Source: a virus. Taken from it: 36,868 bases of DNA. A program made the translations under genes and the position numbers. Within the stretch, counting starts at the first letter, position 1. Every line of letters begins with the position of its first letter. Positions 14,700 to 24,008 of the stretch are shown one piece after another. Where the stretch lies: positions 1-36,868 of IMG/VR virus record IMGVR_UViG_3300026521_000196; one strand, 5' to 3'. The notes under the pieces were generated by a model. It saw only the letters and a program-made list of their open reading frames with translations. It did no database searches and was not told the origin of the DNA.

Positions 14700-15555
14700 T
14701 GAAAGTTTAGAACAAGTAACTTCTGATTATAAACCACAAGTTGAAGAAAAATATGAAGTAGAAGGAATAGAAGTTTCAAAAGAAGAATATGAAATGTTAA
14801 ATAAAACTGGTGAAACTGAAAAAAATGAAGAAGTTGTTTTACCATCAGAAGAAGAAAATATAGAATTACCTGAAAAATATAAAGGTAAAACACCAGAAGA
14901 AATATATAAATTAATGAAAATTGAAGAAGAATATTTAAAAAACAAAAAAGAAGAAGTAACAAATAAAGAGGACACTATTGAAGAAACAAAGTCTGATGAA
15001 ACTCAAAAAACAGAACAAAAATCTGAAAAGAGTTTAGAAACTGTTGCTAATGAATGGATAAATACTGGTGAAATATCAGAAGAAAGTATGAAATTTCTTG
15101 AAGAACAAGGTATTTCAAAAGAACAAGTTGAAATATATAAAGAAGGTCTTACTCAAAAAGCAAATAGAGAAGCAAATGAATTGTTACAAGAAATTGGTAC
15201 AAATATAGAAGAATATAAAATAGTTAATAATTGGCTTTTAGAAACAAAATCAGAACAAGAATTAAAAGAATTCAATGAAGCAATTTCAAAAGCAGATAAA
15301 ACTACTTTAAAATTTATTCTTAAAGGTGTTTATAATGAATATAATATGAATAATCAAAAACAAAACACACAAGAACAAATTTTACAAGAAAATATACATT
15401 CTAATCAAAGTGTTAATAAAACTTCAAATATTTACAAAACAAAAAGTGAATATTATAAAGATGCAAGAGATAAAAGATATGGTAAAGATATTGCTTATAC
15501 AAATGCAGTTGATAAAAAATTAGCAATGACAGATACAAGTATATGGTATAGATAA
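14632..15555 (+). CDS. Capsid scaffolding protein, T7 gp9 type
   Basis: 307 aa, start after AAAAAAGGAAATACAAATG. Strongly acidic and Glu/Gln/Lys-rich through the first 140 residues, helical in the second half, with a basic end (KDARDKRYGKDIAY) that in such scaffolds contacts capsid protein. T7 gp9 has 307 residues too and the same place between portal and capsid. It guides procapsid assembly and then leaves. Confidence 0.9.
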   Translation: MENLKVETKQEVQSQETQVNQNSESLEQVTSDYKPQVEEKYEVEGIEVSKEEYEMLNKTGETEKNEEVVLPSEEENIELPEKYKGKTPEEIYKLMKIEEEYLKNKKEEVTNKEDTIEETKSDETQKTEQKSEKSLETVANEWINTGEISEESMKFLEEQGISKEQVEIYKEGLTQKANREANELLQEIGTNIEEYKIVNNWLLETKSEQELKEFNEAISKADKTTLKFILKGVYNEYNMNNQKQNTQEQILQENIHSNQSVNKTSNIYKTKSEYYKDARDKRYGKDIAYTNAVDKKLAMTDTSIWYR

Positions 15556-15564
15556 AATTAAGTA

Positions 15565-15639
15565 AAAGTTTCAGGGTTTAATTAAGTGTAAGTTTTTAAG
15601 TCCTTTTTGTGCTTACACTTTATTAAGCCCTGAAGCTTT
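15565..15639 (+). repeat. 29-bp RNA hairpin between scaffold and capsid genes
   Basis: Arms 15565-15593 and 15611-15639 (AAAGTTTCAGGGTTTAATTA and on; GCTTACACTTTATTAAGCCC and on) pair over 29 positions: 25 Watson-Crick, three G-U and one mismatch; 17-base loop. No T run follows, so an RNase III processing or mRNA stabilising site ahead of the capsid gene is likelier than a terminator. The G-U pairs keep the DNA arms non-identical but the RNA stem intact. Confidence 0.88.
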
Positions 15640-15733
15640 AATTCTACGGAATAAAAAAAGATGATGGATAACTTAATTTTACATATATTACTTATGACGT
15701 CAAAAAAAATAAAAAAATTAAATTAAAAAAAAC

Positions 15734-15750
15734 ATACATTAAAAATGTAT
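15734..15750 (+). promoter_or_regulatory. Small hairpin next to the capsid ribosome binding site
   Basis: ATACAT-TAAAA-ATGTAT, a 6-bp stem ending three bases before AAAAGGAAAATGATATG of the capsid gene. May protect the mRNA 5' side or hold the binding site open. The preceding 90 bases are A-rich and contain the palindrome TGACGTCA near 15696, meaning unknown. Confidence 0.4.
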
Positions 15751-15766
15751 ATAAAAGGAAAATGAT

Positions 15767-16693
15767 ATGGCATTTACTATTACAAACCCAATAAACACTG
15801 ATGGTGTTTCAGCAGTTCCAGGTAAGGACAATAGAGATTTAGGTTTAAAATTATATTCTAATATGGTTTTAGAAGCATTTGATAAAAAAAATGTAGGTAG
15901 AAGTTTAGTTACTTATAGAATGATAACTTCTGGTGTATCTTCTCAGTTCTTAGTTGCTGGTGAATTTACTGATGCTGATGTTTCTACTCACACTCCTGGT
16001 GCTGATGTTGATACAAAAGTTTTAAAATATGATGAAGTTGATATTAAAATAGAAGATAAATTATATGTATCTACTATTGTTGATAAACTTGATGAAAAAT
16101 TATCTCATTTTGACCACAGAGCAACTCTTGCAAGACAAAGAAGTTCTGCTTTATCTGATAAATTAGATAAAACTATATTCACAACTATTGATGCTGCTAT
16201 TTCTGCTACTCCAAAAGCTGGTCAAAAGGCTGCTACTGTAACAGTTAATACTGATATTGCTAATGCTACAACTCTTGAAGAAAAAGGTAATGCTATCTTA
16301 GAATCAATATTTGTAACTGCTGGTGATTTCAATAAGAAAAATGTTCCAACTGAACAAAGATATTTTGTTACTACTCCTGATAATTATCAAGCATTAGTTC
16401 TTGCTACTAAATCAGTAGATAAAGACTATACAAATGGTAATGGTGGTATAGATGAAGGTTCAGTTATGAAAATATCTGGTGTTTCAATTATATGGACTAA
16501 TAACTTACCAGGAACTGCTGATGTTGAAGGTTATATGCTTACTCCTGATGCTGTTGGTTTAGTTTCTGCTATGGAAGTTGAATCAGAAGGTAACTATTTA
16601 CCAGAGAAATTAGGTTGGTTATTAACTGATGTAATGGCTTATGGTATTGGTGTATTAGATACTACTCCTGTTGGTGTAATTAAATCTGCTTAG
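15767..16693 (+). CDS. Major capsid protein, T7 gp10 type
   Basis: 308 aa, start after AAAAGGAAAATGATATG. HK97-fold features of the podovirus capsid are visible: N-arm with LGLKLYSNMVLEAFDKKNVG (like gp10 FGGEVLTAFART), the E-loop strand SGVSSQFLVAGEFTDADVST, KLYVSTIVDKLDEKLSHFDH (T7 DVLIYDIEDAMNHYD), and a C-terminal P-domain ending DTTPVGVIKSA. Base and codon use are richer in C and G than in neighbours, as expected for the most abundant protein. Ends with TAG and a strong terminator. Confidence 0.96.
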   Translation: MAFTITNPINTDGVSAVPGKDNRDLGLKLYSNMVLEAFDKKNVGRSLVTYRMITSGVSSQFLVAGEFTDADVSTHTPGADVDTKVLKYDEVDIKIEDKLYVSTIVDKLDEKLSHFDHRATLARQRSSALSDKLDKTIFTTIDAAISATPKAGQKAATVTVNTDIANATTLEEKGNAILESIFVTAGDFNKKNVPTEQRYFVTTPDNYQALVLATKSVDKDYTNGNGGIDEGSVMKISGVSIIWTNNLPGTADVEGYMLTPDAVGLVSAMEVESEGNYLPEKLGWLLTDVMAYGIGVLDTTPVGVIKSA

Positions 16694-16707
16694 TCAGATA
16701 AACAATG

Positions 16708-16730
16708 AAAGCCCTTTTGGGCTTTTGTTC
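16708..16730 (+). terminator. Terminator behind the capsid gene (T-phi position)
   Basis: AAAGCCC-TTTT-GGGCTTT, a perfect 7-bp stem followed by TGTTCTT, 15 bases behind the capsid stop. T7 places T-phi at the same spot; a partial terminator would set a capsid-to-tail expression step. Confidence 0.85.
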
Positions 16731-16741
16731 TTAAGCAAAAT

Positions 16742-16764
16742 ATTAAAAATAAATTTCTGAATTT
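16742..16764 (+). promoter_or_regulatory. 23-bp recurring motif between capsid terminator and tail genes
   Basis: 22 of 23 match (ATTAAAAATAAATTTCTGAA then TTT). Lies 12 bases after the terminator and 94 before the tail tubular A gene, an apt place for a promoter restarting transcription. Confidence 0.6.
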
Positions 16765-16857
16765 TGTTTTATACTTATATAATATATAATAAACTTATTA
16801 TTAAAATAATGTATTAATATAAAATAAAATTAAGAAATTAAATAAAAGGAAATACAA

Positions 16858-17436
16858 ATGGCAAATAACTTACTATATGCACAAAATAAAATTAAATTAG
16901 TAAATAAATGTTTAGAGGCAATTGGTGAAATGCCATTAGAAGATGATACTTTAACAGAAGATATAACACCAGGAACTGATGCTTATGTTGCTTTAAACTC
17001 AATTAATGATGCAACTCTTGAAGTTTTAAATGAAGGTTGGATGTTTAATACTGATAAAAAAATAAAGTTTATTCCTGATTTAAATGGAAAAATAGGAATA
17101 CCTTCAAATATACTAAATATTGATGGTGGTAATTATAATAGAAAAGGTGATTTAGTTATTAAAAATGGACAATTATATTCTATTTATAATAAATCATTTG
17201 AATTTGATAAACCAGTTTATTTAGATGTTGTTTGGTTTGTTGATTATGATAATATGCCAATTAATGTTTTTAATTATATTGGAGCAAAAGCTTCTAATAG
17301 ATTTCAATCTAAAATAATTGGTGATAAAAATATGTATCAAGTTTTGGCACAAGAAGAAGCTGAATGGAGAATGAAAGTAGAACAAGAAGAATTTAGAAAT
17401 CAAGATTATTCTCTTGTTATTAATAAATATAGATAA
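16858..17436 (+). CDS. Tail tubular protein A (T7 gp11 type)
   Basis: 192 aa, T7 gp11 has 196. Opens with the family's helical start (NKIKLVNKCLEAIGEMPLED) and continues with ALNSINDATLEVLNEGWMFN, then strands and IGAKASNRFQSKIIGDKN near the C-terminus. It forms the ring between portal and tail nozzle. Followed by tubular protein B with 11 bases between. Confidence 0.95.
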   Translation: MANNLLYAQNKIKLVNKCLEAIGEMPLEDDTLTEDITPGTDAYVALNSINDATLEVLNEGWMFNTDKKIKFIPDLNGKIGIPSNILNIDGGNYNRKGDLVIKNGQLYSIYNKSFEFDKPVYLDVVWFVDYDNMPINVFNYIGAKASNRFQSKIIGDKNMYQVLAQEEAEWRMKVEQEEFRNQDYSLVINKYR

Positions 17437-17447
17437 AGGAAAATTAT

Positions 17448-20135
17448 ATGAGTTTATTTAATAGAACATTGCCTAATCTGGCACAAGGTGTTTCAAAACA
17501 ATTTGTTGAAAATAGATTTGAAACTCAAAGTGAAGAGATGATAAACTGTATTCCTGATATAACAAGAGGAATTTTAAGAAGAAATCCTTTACAAAAATTA
17601 GAAAATAGTATTTTAATTAATACAAAAGGTGAAACTATAAATCCTAATGAATATTATTCTTACTCTTATGAAAGAGGTTCTAATAGAAATGAAATGTATA
17701 TTATTTTATTAGGTCATAAAGAATGGTATGTTTTTGATTTTAATGGTAAAATTGTTTCTGATTATTTGATGTATGAAGAAAATTCAGAAATTAATTTAGA
17801 ATATCTGTCTTGTATAGATGAATATGGAATATTAAGAAGTCCTAATGAAGTTTTTGAATTAATGACAGTAGGTGATTATACTTTTATTTTAAATAAATTA
17901 TTTACAACAAGAATGAAAAATAAAATAGATGGTATAGAGAATAGTCATTTGAGAACAGCAGTATATTGGATTAAACAAACAGGTTTAGTAGCTGTTCAGA
18001 CACATCCAGATAGTGGAACTGTTGTTTTTGAAGGACATAAATTTCATTTAAGATTAGGTGAATCAAAAGGTGGAGCACAAGCAAATACTAATGTAAAAAC
18101 AACAGATGAAGTAGCAAGATTTATACAATATGAAATAAATGGAAAAATAGAAGATAATGGAAATATATATAATACAGAAGGACCTTATTATAAAGAAGGT
18201 TTTAAATGGGAAGTATATACAACTAATGATAATTGGATGGGTGGAACTAATGAATATCATTTAACAGTTTATTGGAATGGAAAAATATTAAAAGAAGCTA
18301 AAAGTTATAATTATGATGAAATATATGAACTTAAAGAATTTTCAATTGGTGATGAAACTTATAAAAAAGGAAAAAAAACTTCTAATTATTTAGGATATGG
18401 TGGTGCAAGTGTTGAAGGTTATAAAGTTGAAAAAGAATTATTAATAGAAACAAATGCTGTTGAAGGAAATTGGCATGTAAGTGGTTCTATATTATATAAT
18501 AAATTAGCAAATATTGATGATAGATTTGAATGGGATGATACTTTTGGAAACACAGCAAGTTTTGGTTTTAAAGGTGAAGTAGCAAAAGCAGAAGATTTAC
18601 CTGAAAATTTACCAGAATCTTTAAATGGATTATTAGTTAAAGTTGGTAATGGAGAAGATACTTCATATTGGTTAAAATGGAATAATTCTGCTTGGGAAGA
18701 AAGTTTGGCACCAGGATTAAAAAATAATATAGATGAAAATACTATGCCACATGTATTTATAAGAAATGATGATGGAACTTTTAGTTTTGGTTTTTATGGT
18801 AAATATGATGGAACTACTAATGAAAATGGTGAATTAAATTTATTAAATATTAGTAAATGGAAATATAGAGAAGTTGGTGATTATGATACTTCACCAAATC
18901 CTTCATTTATTGATAAAAAAATAAATAACATGTTTTCACATAATAATAGATTAGGATTATTATCAGAAAATAATGTTATATTATCTGAAACAGCAGAATA
19001 TGGAAGTTTTTTTCCTACTACTTTAATAAATATACCTGATACTGATGTTATAGATTTAGCAGTTGCTACACAAGAAGTTACTGGTTTAGAAAGAGCTTTA
19101 TCTATAAATAGTAGTATAATATTATTTAGTAAATCAAGTCAATTTACTTTATTTGGAAATGGTGGAGTATTATCTCCTAATAATGCTGAAATTGTTCAAT
19201 TATCTAATTATGATTATAATGATAAAGCAAAAGCTTTACAATATAAAGATAGTATAATTTTTACTTCTCAAAGTGGAAATGGTAGTAATATACTTTCATT
19301 TAAAATAAATAGTATATCTAATAATACTTCTGCTGTTGCTGATACTTTAAATTCACATGTTAAAAATTATATAGATTATGATATAACTAAAATTGTTTCT
19401 AACTCTAATTTAAATTATATATTTATATTTTCTAAAAATAAACCAAATGAAATAGTAGTTCAAAATCTTGAATATTATGGTGGTAATATGATACAAAATG
19501 CTTTTCATAAGTGGAAATTTTCAGTTGATATATTAGATATAAACATTTTAGATAATTTTTTATATATAGTTTCAAGAGATTTAGATTATATGTATATTAA
19601 TAAAATTGATTTATCAATTCCAAAAGATATAAATATAATAGAATATTTAGATAAATATAGTAATAATTTAGAAAAAACTTATAATAGTGAAATACATTTT
19701 AGTAAGTTTTATATAAAAGATGAAAAAAATAATGGAAATAAAAGAGGAAGACTTCAAATAAAAACACTATTATATACAATAACAGAAGATAGTTATTATA
19801 AAACTTTTATAACAAATTTAAATGTTTTAAAAAGAAGAAACTTTGATAATTTTGTTTTAAATAAAGATAATAAATATAATGATGAAGGAAATTGGTGTGA
19901 TTATCAATCAGAAACTTTGATAGAAGATTGTGAAGGAACATTAGATACAGTTTGGTTTGATTTAAATAATTTTAATTTTAGAGAATATATAAATGATGAA
20001 AAAGTAACTGTAATGGGAAATAATGAACAAATACAAATAAAATTTACAAATAATGAAGAAAATCCTACAAAAGGTTTTGAATTAGCAACAGTTAATTATG
20101 AAGCAAGTTTTAATAGTAGGTCAAGGAGAATTTAA
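17448..20135 (+). CDS. Tail tubular protein B (T7 gp12 type), tail nozzle
   Basis: 895 aa (T7 gp12 is 794). Starts with NRTLPNLAQGVSKQFVENRF and QSEEMINCIPDITRGILRRN, the conserved gp12 opening in which the protein is described as having many binding sites for the tail. Middle beta-propeller regions include FSHNNRLGLLSENNVILSET and SQFTLFGNGGVLSPNNAEIV. About 100 residues longer than T7, mostly in residues 240-460, which may be a domain insertion exposed on the nozzle. Overlaps the tailspike start by one base. Confidence 0.95.
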   Translation: MSLFNRTLPNLAQGVSKQFVENRFETQSEEMINCIPDITRGILRRNPLQKLENSILINTKGETINPNEYYSYSYERGSNRNEMYIILLGHKEWYVFDFNGKIVSDYLMYEENSEINLEYLSCIDEYGILRSPNEVFELMTVGDYTFILNKLFTTRMKNKIDGIENSHLRTAVYWIKQTGLVAVQTHPDSGTVVFEGHKFHLRLGESKGGAQANTNVKTTDEVARFIQYEINGKIEDNGNIYNTEGPYYKEGFKWEVYTTNDNWMGGTNEYHLTVYWNGKILKEAKSYNYDEIYELKEFSIGDETYKKGKKTSNYLGYGGASVEGYKVEKELLIETNAVEGNWHVSGSILYNKLANIDDRFEWDDTFGNTASFGFKGEVAKAEDLPENLPESLNGLLVKVGNGEDTSYWLKWNNSAWEESLAPGLKNNIDENTMPHVFIRNDDGTFSFGFYGKYDGTTNENGELNLLNISKWKYREVGDYDTSPNPSFIDKKINNMFSHNNRLGLLSENNVILSETAEYGSFFPTTLINIPDTDVIDLAVATQEVTGLERALSINSSIILFSKSSQFTLFGNGGVLSPNNAEIVQLSNYDYNDKAKALQYKDSIIFTSQSGNGSNILSFKINSISNNTSAVADTLNSHVKNYIDYDITKIVSNSNLNYIFIFSKNKPNEIVVQNLEYYGGNMIQNAFHKWKFSVDILDINILDNFLYIVSRDLDYMYINKIDLSIPKDINIIEYLDKYSNNLEKTYNSEIHFSKFYIKDEKNNGNKRGRLQIKTLLYTITEDSYYKTFITNLNVLKRRNFDNFVLNKDNKYNDEGNWCDYQSETLIEDCEGTLDTVWFDLNNFNFREYINDEKVTVMGNNEQIQIKFTNNEENPTKGFELATVNYEASFNSRSRRI

Positions 20136-22414
20136 TGGTAAGCACAAAAAAATTTATAGTTGATGGAAACACTAAAAGTTTCATATCAGATTTTATTATT
20201 AAATCAGAAGAACATGTAAGAGTATATATTTATGAATATAAACCTGATTGTACTTTTGATTGTGAAACAATAGGTGATAAAGGATATTATATAAGACAAA
20301 TTGATGCTCCATTATCAAATGACCTTGTATCAGTTGAGAAATATGAATTAATAGATAATAGAATATCTTTTTATAATAAGTATATTCCAAAAGGTGGTCT
20401 AACTTTATGGATAGAAGTAGCTACTAATAGTGATGAATTTGGGGATATTTTAACTACTCCATTAGTAGAAGAAGCAAAAAAATCAGCAGAAGAAGCAAAA
20501 AATTCATTAATTGAAATAAAAGAAATAGAAGAAGATTTTAATGAAAAATATTTAGGTTCATTAGAAACTGAACCAACAGAAGGATTTATAGAAGGAAGTA
20601 TGTTTTATAATAATAATATAAAACAACTTAAAATATATAAAGAAAATGGTTGGGAAATAGTTCCAACTTTTGAAAATTTATCTGCTTCTTGGAAAGATGT
20701 TACTGGAAAACCTTTTAAAAGTGTTAAAGAATATGGAGCAATTGGTGATGGAGTTACTGATGATACATTAGCAATACAAAATGCTATTAATTCTGGTAAT
20801 CCAATATTGCTTGAAGTAGGAAACTATTTAATATCAAATACTTTGATAATTAAAAAAGGAACTATAATATATGGTTTTGGAAAAGGTAATTCTATAATAA
20901 CATTAGCATATGGTTCAAATTGTGATATGATTAAAAGTGAAAATTTTGATAATTATACTGGTGGAGAATATGCAAATGTTTGTCCTACTGATATTATATT
21001 AAAAGATTTTTCTTTAAATGGAAATTATTTTGAAAAAGGTTGGTTAGAAGAAGATAATGTAAAAAGAAACACTTCTGGTGCTGGTATAAAACTTTATGCT
21101 CGAAGATATGAAGTAGATTTACATATATTAAATATAGCTGGTGTTGGATTTTATACAGAGTGTTCTGGAAGTGAAGGTGATGATAAAATAGCAGGTTTAA
21201 AAGATACAAATATAAAACTTTATGTTTTACAAACAGGTAAAGAAGGAGTTATATTCAGAGGACCTTCTGATATTATATTTGAAAAAGGATTTGTTGGTTT
21301 AGCAGGAGCATTAACAACTGATGAACAAGGTGAAATAGTTCCTACTTCTGATTATTATCCAGATACAAATAGAATAGATGGTATTGTTTTTGATAGATAT
21401 TATGATACTGATTTAGCTAAATATATATATCAAGGTAGTTGTGAAATAGGAAAACTTCATTCATATGGATGTTGGAATGGTTTAGGTATAAATACTGTTG
21501 GAAAACCAAGAATAAAAGCAGACCAAATAATTTCAGAAAGTAATTTAGGTGGAATGTATCTAACAGAATATACAAGAACACAAATATCTAATTTAGCAAT
21601 TTTCAATAATATTGGTTATGAAAATGGTAAAGGTGATAATCCTGGTTTTAATCCATTTTTAAAAATAGATACAAAATATTCTCCTTGTGTTATATCAAAT
21701 TTAGAATTATATAGAACATTATATGGTAGTGGTGAAGATGCTTTACAAATAAATGGTGGTAATATAAGTATAGAACAATGTTCTTTATTTAATTCTACTG
21801 ATGCTGATGGTAATAAAAGAGCAGGTAATGGTATAGTTATAACTGGATATAATAATAATATAAGTTTTATGGCTAATGCTGTAAATGGATATGCTCTTGT
21901 AAGAGATACAGTTAGTAATTCTAAAAGAAATAATAGAATAAGTGGGAATATTATTGGATGTCCTTCTGGTGATGAAGCTAAAACAATAGGATTTAAATCT
22001 ATTGGAACACCAACAAGTGAATTAATAGATTTAACAATGGAATTATATGATGATGATATTCCATTTGAAGGTGATGCAGTTGATGAATATGGAAGAGCAC
22101 AAAATTGGAATATAGTTGGTAATACTTCTAATTCAAGATTTGGAACAAGAATTAGAAAAAATATAACTGCTGGAACTGATTTTGATGAAACTATAACTGA
22201 TGAACAAGTAGTAACAATTCCTCATGAATATTTATATAAACCTAATTTTATGAATGTAAGTTTTACAATAGGTTATGATACTGGTGATATTAGTGATGGT
22301 GAATTTGATTATGTAAGATTAAATAATATAACTGATACTGATTTAGTATTTAAAATTAAAATGAAAACTGCTGCTACAAGTAACAATACAAGAATAATTG
22401 TAAAAATAGATTAA
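20135..22414 (+). CDS. Tailspike with T7-type anchor and pectate-lyase beta-helix
   Basis: 759 aa, AAGGAG seven bases before ATG. Residues 1-125 are a gp17-like tail anchor (VEKYELIDNRISFYNKYIPK), then a short Ala/Glu helix. At about 195 begins the pectate_lyase_3 signature VKEYGAIGDGVTDDTLAIQN, opening a right-handed beta-helix up to about 640 with repeated short strands and Gly/Asn turns. The last 70 residues (VVTIPHEYLYKPNFMNVSFT and on) form a separate terminal domain, recurring in the next protein. Probably binds and cleaves a host surface polysaccharide. Specificity cannot be read from sequence. Confidence 0.9.
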   Translation: MVSTKKFIVDGNTKSFISDFIIKSEEHVRVYIYEYKPDCTFDCETIGDKGYYIRQIDAPLSNDLVSVEKYELIDNRISFYNKYIPKGGLTLWIEVATNSDEFGDILTTPLVEEAKKSAEEAKNSLIEIKEIEEDFNEKYLGSLETEPTEGFIEGSMFYNNNIKQLKIYKENGWEIVPTFENLSASWKDVTGKPFKSVKEYGAIGDGVTDDTLAIQNAINSGNPILLEVGNYLISNTLIIKKGTIIYGFGKGNSIITLAYGSNCDMIKSENFDNYTGGEYANVCPTDIILKDFSLNGNYFEKGWLEEDNVKRNTSGAGIKLYARRYEVDLHILNIAGVGFYTECSGSEGDDKIAGLKDTNIKLYVLQTGKEGVIFRGPSDIIFEKGFVGLAGALTTDEQGEIVPTSDYYPDTNRIDGIVFDRYYDTDLAKYIYQGSCEIGKLHSYGCWNGLGINTVGKPRIKADQIISESNLGGMYLTEYTRTQISNLAIFNNIGYENGKGDNPGFNPFLKIDTKYSPCVISNLELYRTLYGSGEDALQINGGNISIEQCSLFNSTDADGNKRAGNGIVITGYNNNISFMANAVNGYALVRDTVSNSKRNNRISGNIIGCPSGDEAKTIGFKSIGTPTSELIDLTMELYDDDIPFEGDAVDEYGRAQNWNIVGNTSNSRFGTRIRKNITAGTDFDETITDEQVVTIPHEYLYKPNFMNVSFTIGYDTGDISDGEFDYVRLNNITDTDLVFKIKMKTAATSNNTRIIVKID

Positions 22415-22433
22415 AAAAAATAAAGGAAAACAA

Positions 22434-23333
22434 ATGTCAATAATAAACTTAACACTTAATGAACTTAAAAGATATGATGAAGTAGAAATAGAAGACAGCT
22501 TTATACAATTTAGCTGGGTTCAAAATAGGAAAATAGGAAGTATTTATATTGATTTAGATTCATATACAATATATGATGAAAAATACAATAAAATAGATAA
22601 AAAATATTTAACAATTGTTGAAGGATATACTTCTGAATTTCCAAATACACCTATTTATTTTGAAATAAGTGAAGATTATACACTACCTGAACCAGAAGAC
22701 TATTATAGTAAATGTTATATAGTTTCTAAAAAAACTTATGAAAATGAAAAATTAAATAATAATTATAAAATAAATGATAATTTATATGAATTAGAAGAAG
22801 AATTAACAGGAGAAATTGAAGATTTACAAGAAAATTCTTTTAATCCAGAAGGTATAGAAAAAGTAATATATCCATTGAATGATTTTGGAGTTGATTTAGG
22901 TCTTTGGACAAGACATTTTAAAGATTTTTATGTAAAAAAAATATATTCAACTGATAATATTGAAAGTGCTAATAATTTAGTATTAAAACAAGGTACTTCT
23001 ACTAATAGAGTTTATTGTAATTATAGTGATATGATTAAAATAAAAGATGTAACAAATAATGTTTATAAACAAAAAAGAATTATTGGAACAACTGGTGAAA
23101 ATCAAGGAGATGTAGTTACTGTTCCTCATAATTTTTCTAATCCAAATAATATAATTGGATTGCAATGTATAGTTAGAAATGCTGATGGATGTGGTGTTAT
23201 ACCTTCTACAAGTAGAACAAATTATGAATATGAAGTAAGATATGATTCTGATAATATAATTTTAGAATTAAAAACTGATAATTCTGATTATCTTACTTCT
23301 AAACCATTTGAAGTTGTTTTAACTTATAAATAA
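22434..23333 (+). CDS. Second tail fibre or receptor-binding protein
   Basis: 299 aa. N-terminal 100 residues are beta-rich (FIQFSWVQNRKIGSIYIDLD), then a short coiled coil (LYELEEELTGEIEDLQENSF), then a fibre segment DFGVDLGLWTRHFKDFYVKK, typical of repeat units in phage tail fibres, and a C-terminal domain VVTVPHNFSNPNNIIGLQCI resembling the end of the preceding tailspike. It may attach to the tailspike or provide a second receptor specificity. Confidence 0.8.
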   Translation: MSIINLTLNELKRYDEVEIEDSFIQFSWVQNRKIGSIYIDLDSYTIYDEKYNKIDKKYLTIVEGYTSEFPNTPIYFEISEDYTLPEPEDYYSKCYIVSKKTYENEKLNNNYKINDNLYELEEELTGEIEDLQENSFNPEGIEKVIYPLNDFGVDLGLWTRHFKDFYVKKIYSTDNIESANNLVLKQGTSTNRVYCNYSDMIKIKDVTNNVYKQKRIIGTTGENQGDVVTVPHNFSNPNNIIGLQCIVRNADGCGVIPSTSRTNYEYEVRYDSDNIILELKTDNSDYLTSKPFEVVLTYK

Positions 23334-23346
23334 TAAGGATAATTAT

Positions 23347-23796
23347 ATGGAAACTCTAATACAATTGCTTCCACTTATAGGTGGAGGTGTATTTGGTGCT
23401 GTAACTAAATTAATATCAATGAAAGCACAAAATAAAAAAGAAGAACAACAAATGATGATGGCTTTATTATCAAAACAAAAAGAAGCTATTAGTGAAGTTA
23501 ATAATTTAGCAGTAAAAAATCAAGGATTTTCTTTTGCAAGAAGAACTATTGCTTTTTCAATAACTGCTATAATAGTTATAATTGCTATTATACCATTATT
23601 TGTAGAAACTTTTCCAATAAATGTTTTAGAAAAAGTAACTACTGGTGGAGAATATATTTTTGGATTAATAGATACAAGAGAAACACATGAAACTTGGGTT
23701 AAACTTAAAGGTGCTGTTCTTGTAAAAGAAGTTGGTCTTTCATTTCAAGCAATAATAGGTGCTTATTTTGGAGCAAGTATAGCAGGAAGTAAGTAA
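23347..23796 (+). CDS. Holin-like three-helix membrane protein
   Basis: 149 aa. Membrane segments at about 5-22 (IQLLPLIGGGVFGAVTKL), 62-84 (RRTIAFSITAIIVIIAIIPL) and 128-147 (GLSFQAIIGAYFGASIAGSK), with a charged coiled linker between the first two. The RRTI...IPLF and final AYFGAS are features of the phage/GTA 3-TM holin family often found beside tail genes in marine podoviruses. It would form inner-membrane lesions for lysis. Followed by a hairpin and a tiny lipoprotein, which supports a lysis cassette. Confidence 0.75.
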   Translation: METLIQLLPLIGGGVFGAVTKLISMKAQNKKEEQQMMMALLSKQKEAISEVNNLAVKNQGFSFARRTIAFSITAIIVIIAIIPLFVETFPINVLEKVTTGGEYIFGLIDTRETHETWVKLKGAVLVKEVGLSFQAIIGAYFGASIAGSK

Positions 23797-23810
23797 TTTT
23801 ACTTATTTCC
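23785..23810 (+). terminator. Hairpin over the end of the holin-like gene
   Basis: GGAAGTAAGTAA pairs with TTACTTATTTCC (one G-U), giving an 11-12-bp stem with minimal loop that includes the stop codon at 23794-23796 and is followed by TTATTTATATTT. Terminator-like or a 3' processing structure. Confidence 0.55.
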
Positions 23811-23845
23811 TTATTTATATTTAAAAAAAACAAAGGATTTTTATA

Positions 23846-24007
23846 ATGATATTTAAAATAATTTTAGTAATAATAATTATATTATTTAATACAGGTTGTT
23901 CTATAAAATATAATTATAAAAATTCTTCATTTAAATTTGAAGAATTCAAATATACAACAACAAAAGGGATTAATAAAAAATATAGTGTTATATATAAAAG
24001 GAATTAA
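23846..24007 (+). CDS. Tiny lipoprotein, candidate outer-membrane spanin
   Basis: 53 aa, start after CAAAGGATTTTTATAATG. MIFKIILVIIIILFNTGCS is a lipoprotein signal with a lipobox-like FNTGC; the mature chain would be about 35 residues and basic. Its size, lipid anchor and place behind the holin-like gene match Rz1-type o-spanins, but these are usually proline-rich, which this is not. Its start lies in a different frame from the next gene, separated by one base. Confidence 0.6.
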   Translation: MIFKIILVIIIILFNTGCSIKYNYKNSSFKFEEFKYTTTKGINKKYSVIYKRN

Positions 24008-24008
24008 T

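Noticed and set aside
14969-14985. GGACACTATTGAAGA in the scaffold gene as a promoter
   Set aside because: Two mismatches to the AGACACTATTAGAGA element, in coding DNA and without a following hairpin; kept only as a weak possibility for capsid transcription.
23937-24008. 24-residue N-terminal extension of the coiled-coil/TM protein
   Set aside because: No ribosome site at 23937 and overlap with the lipoprotein gene in another frame; the ATG at 24009 has AAAAGGAATTAAT.
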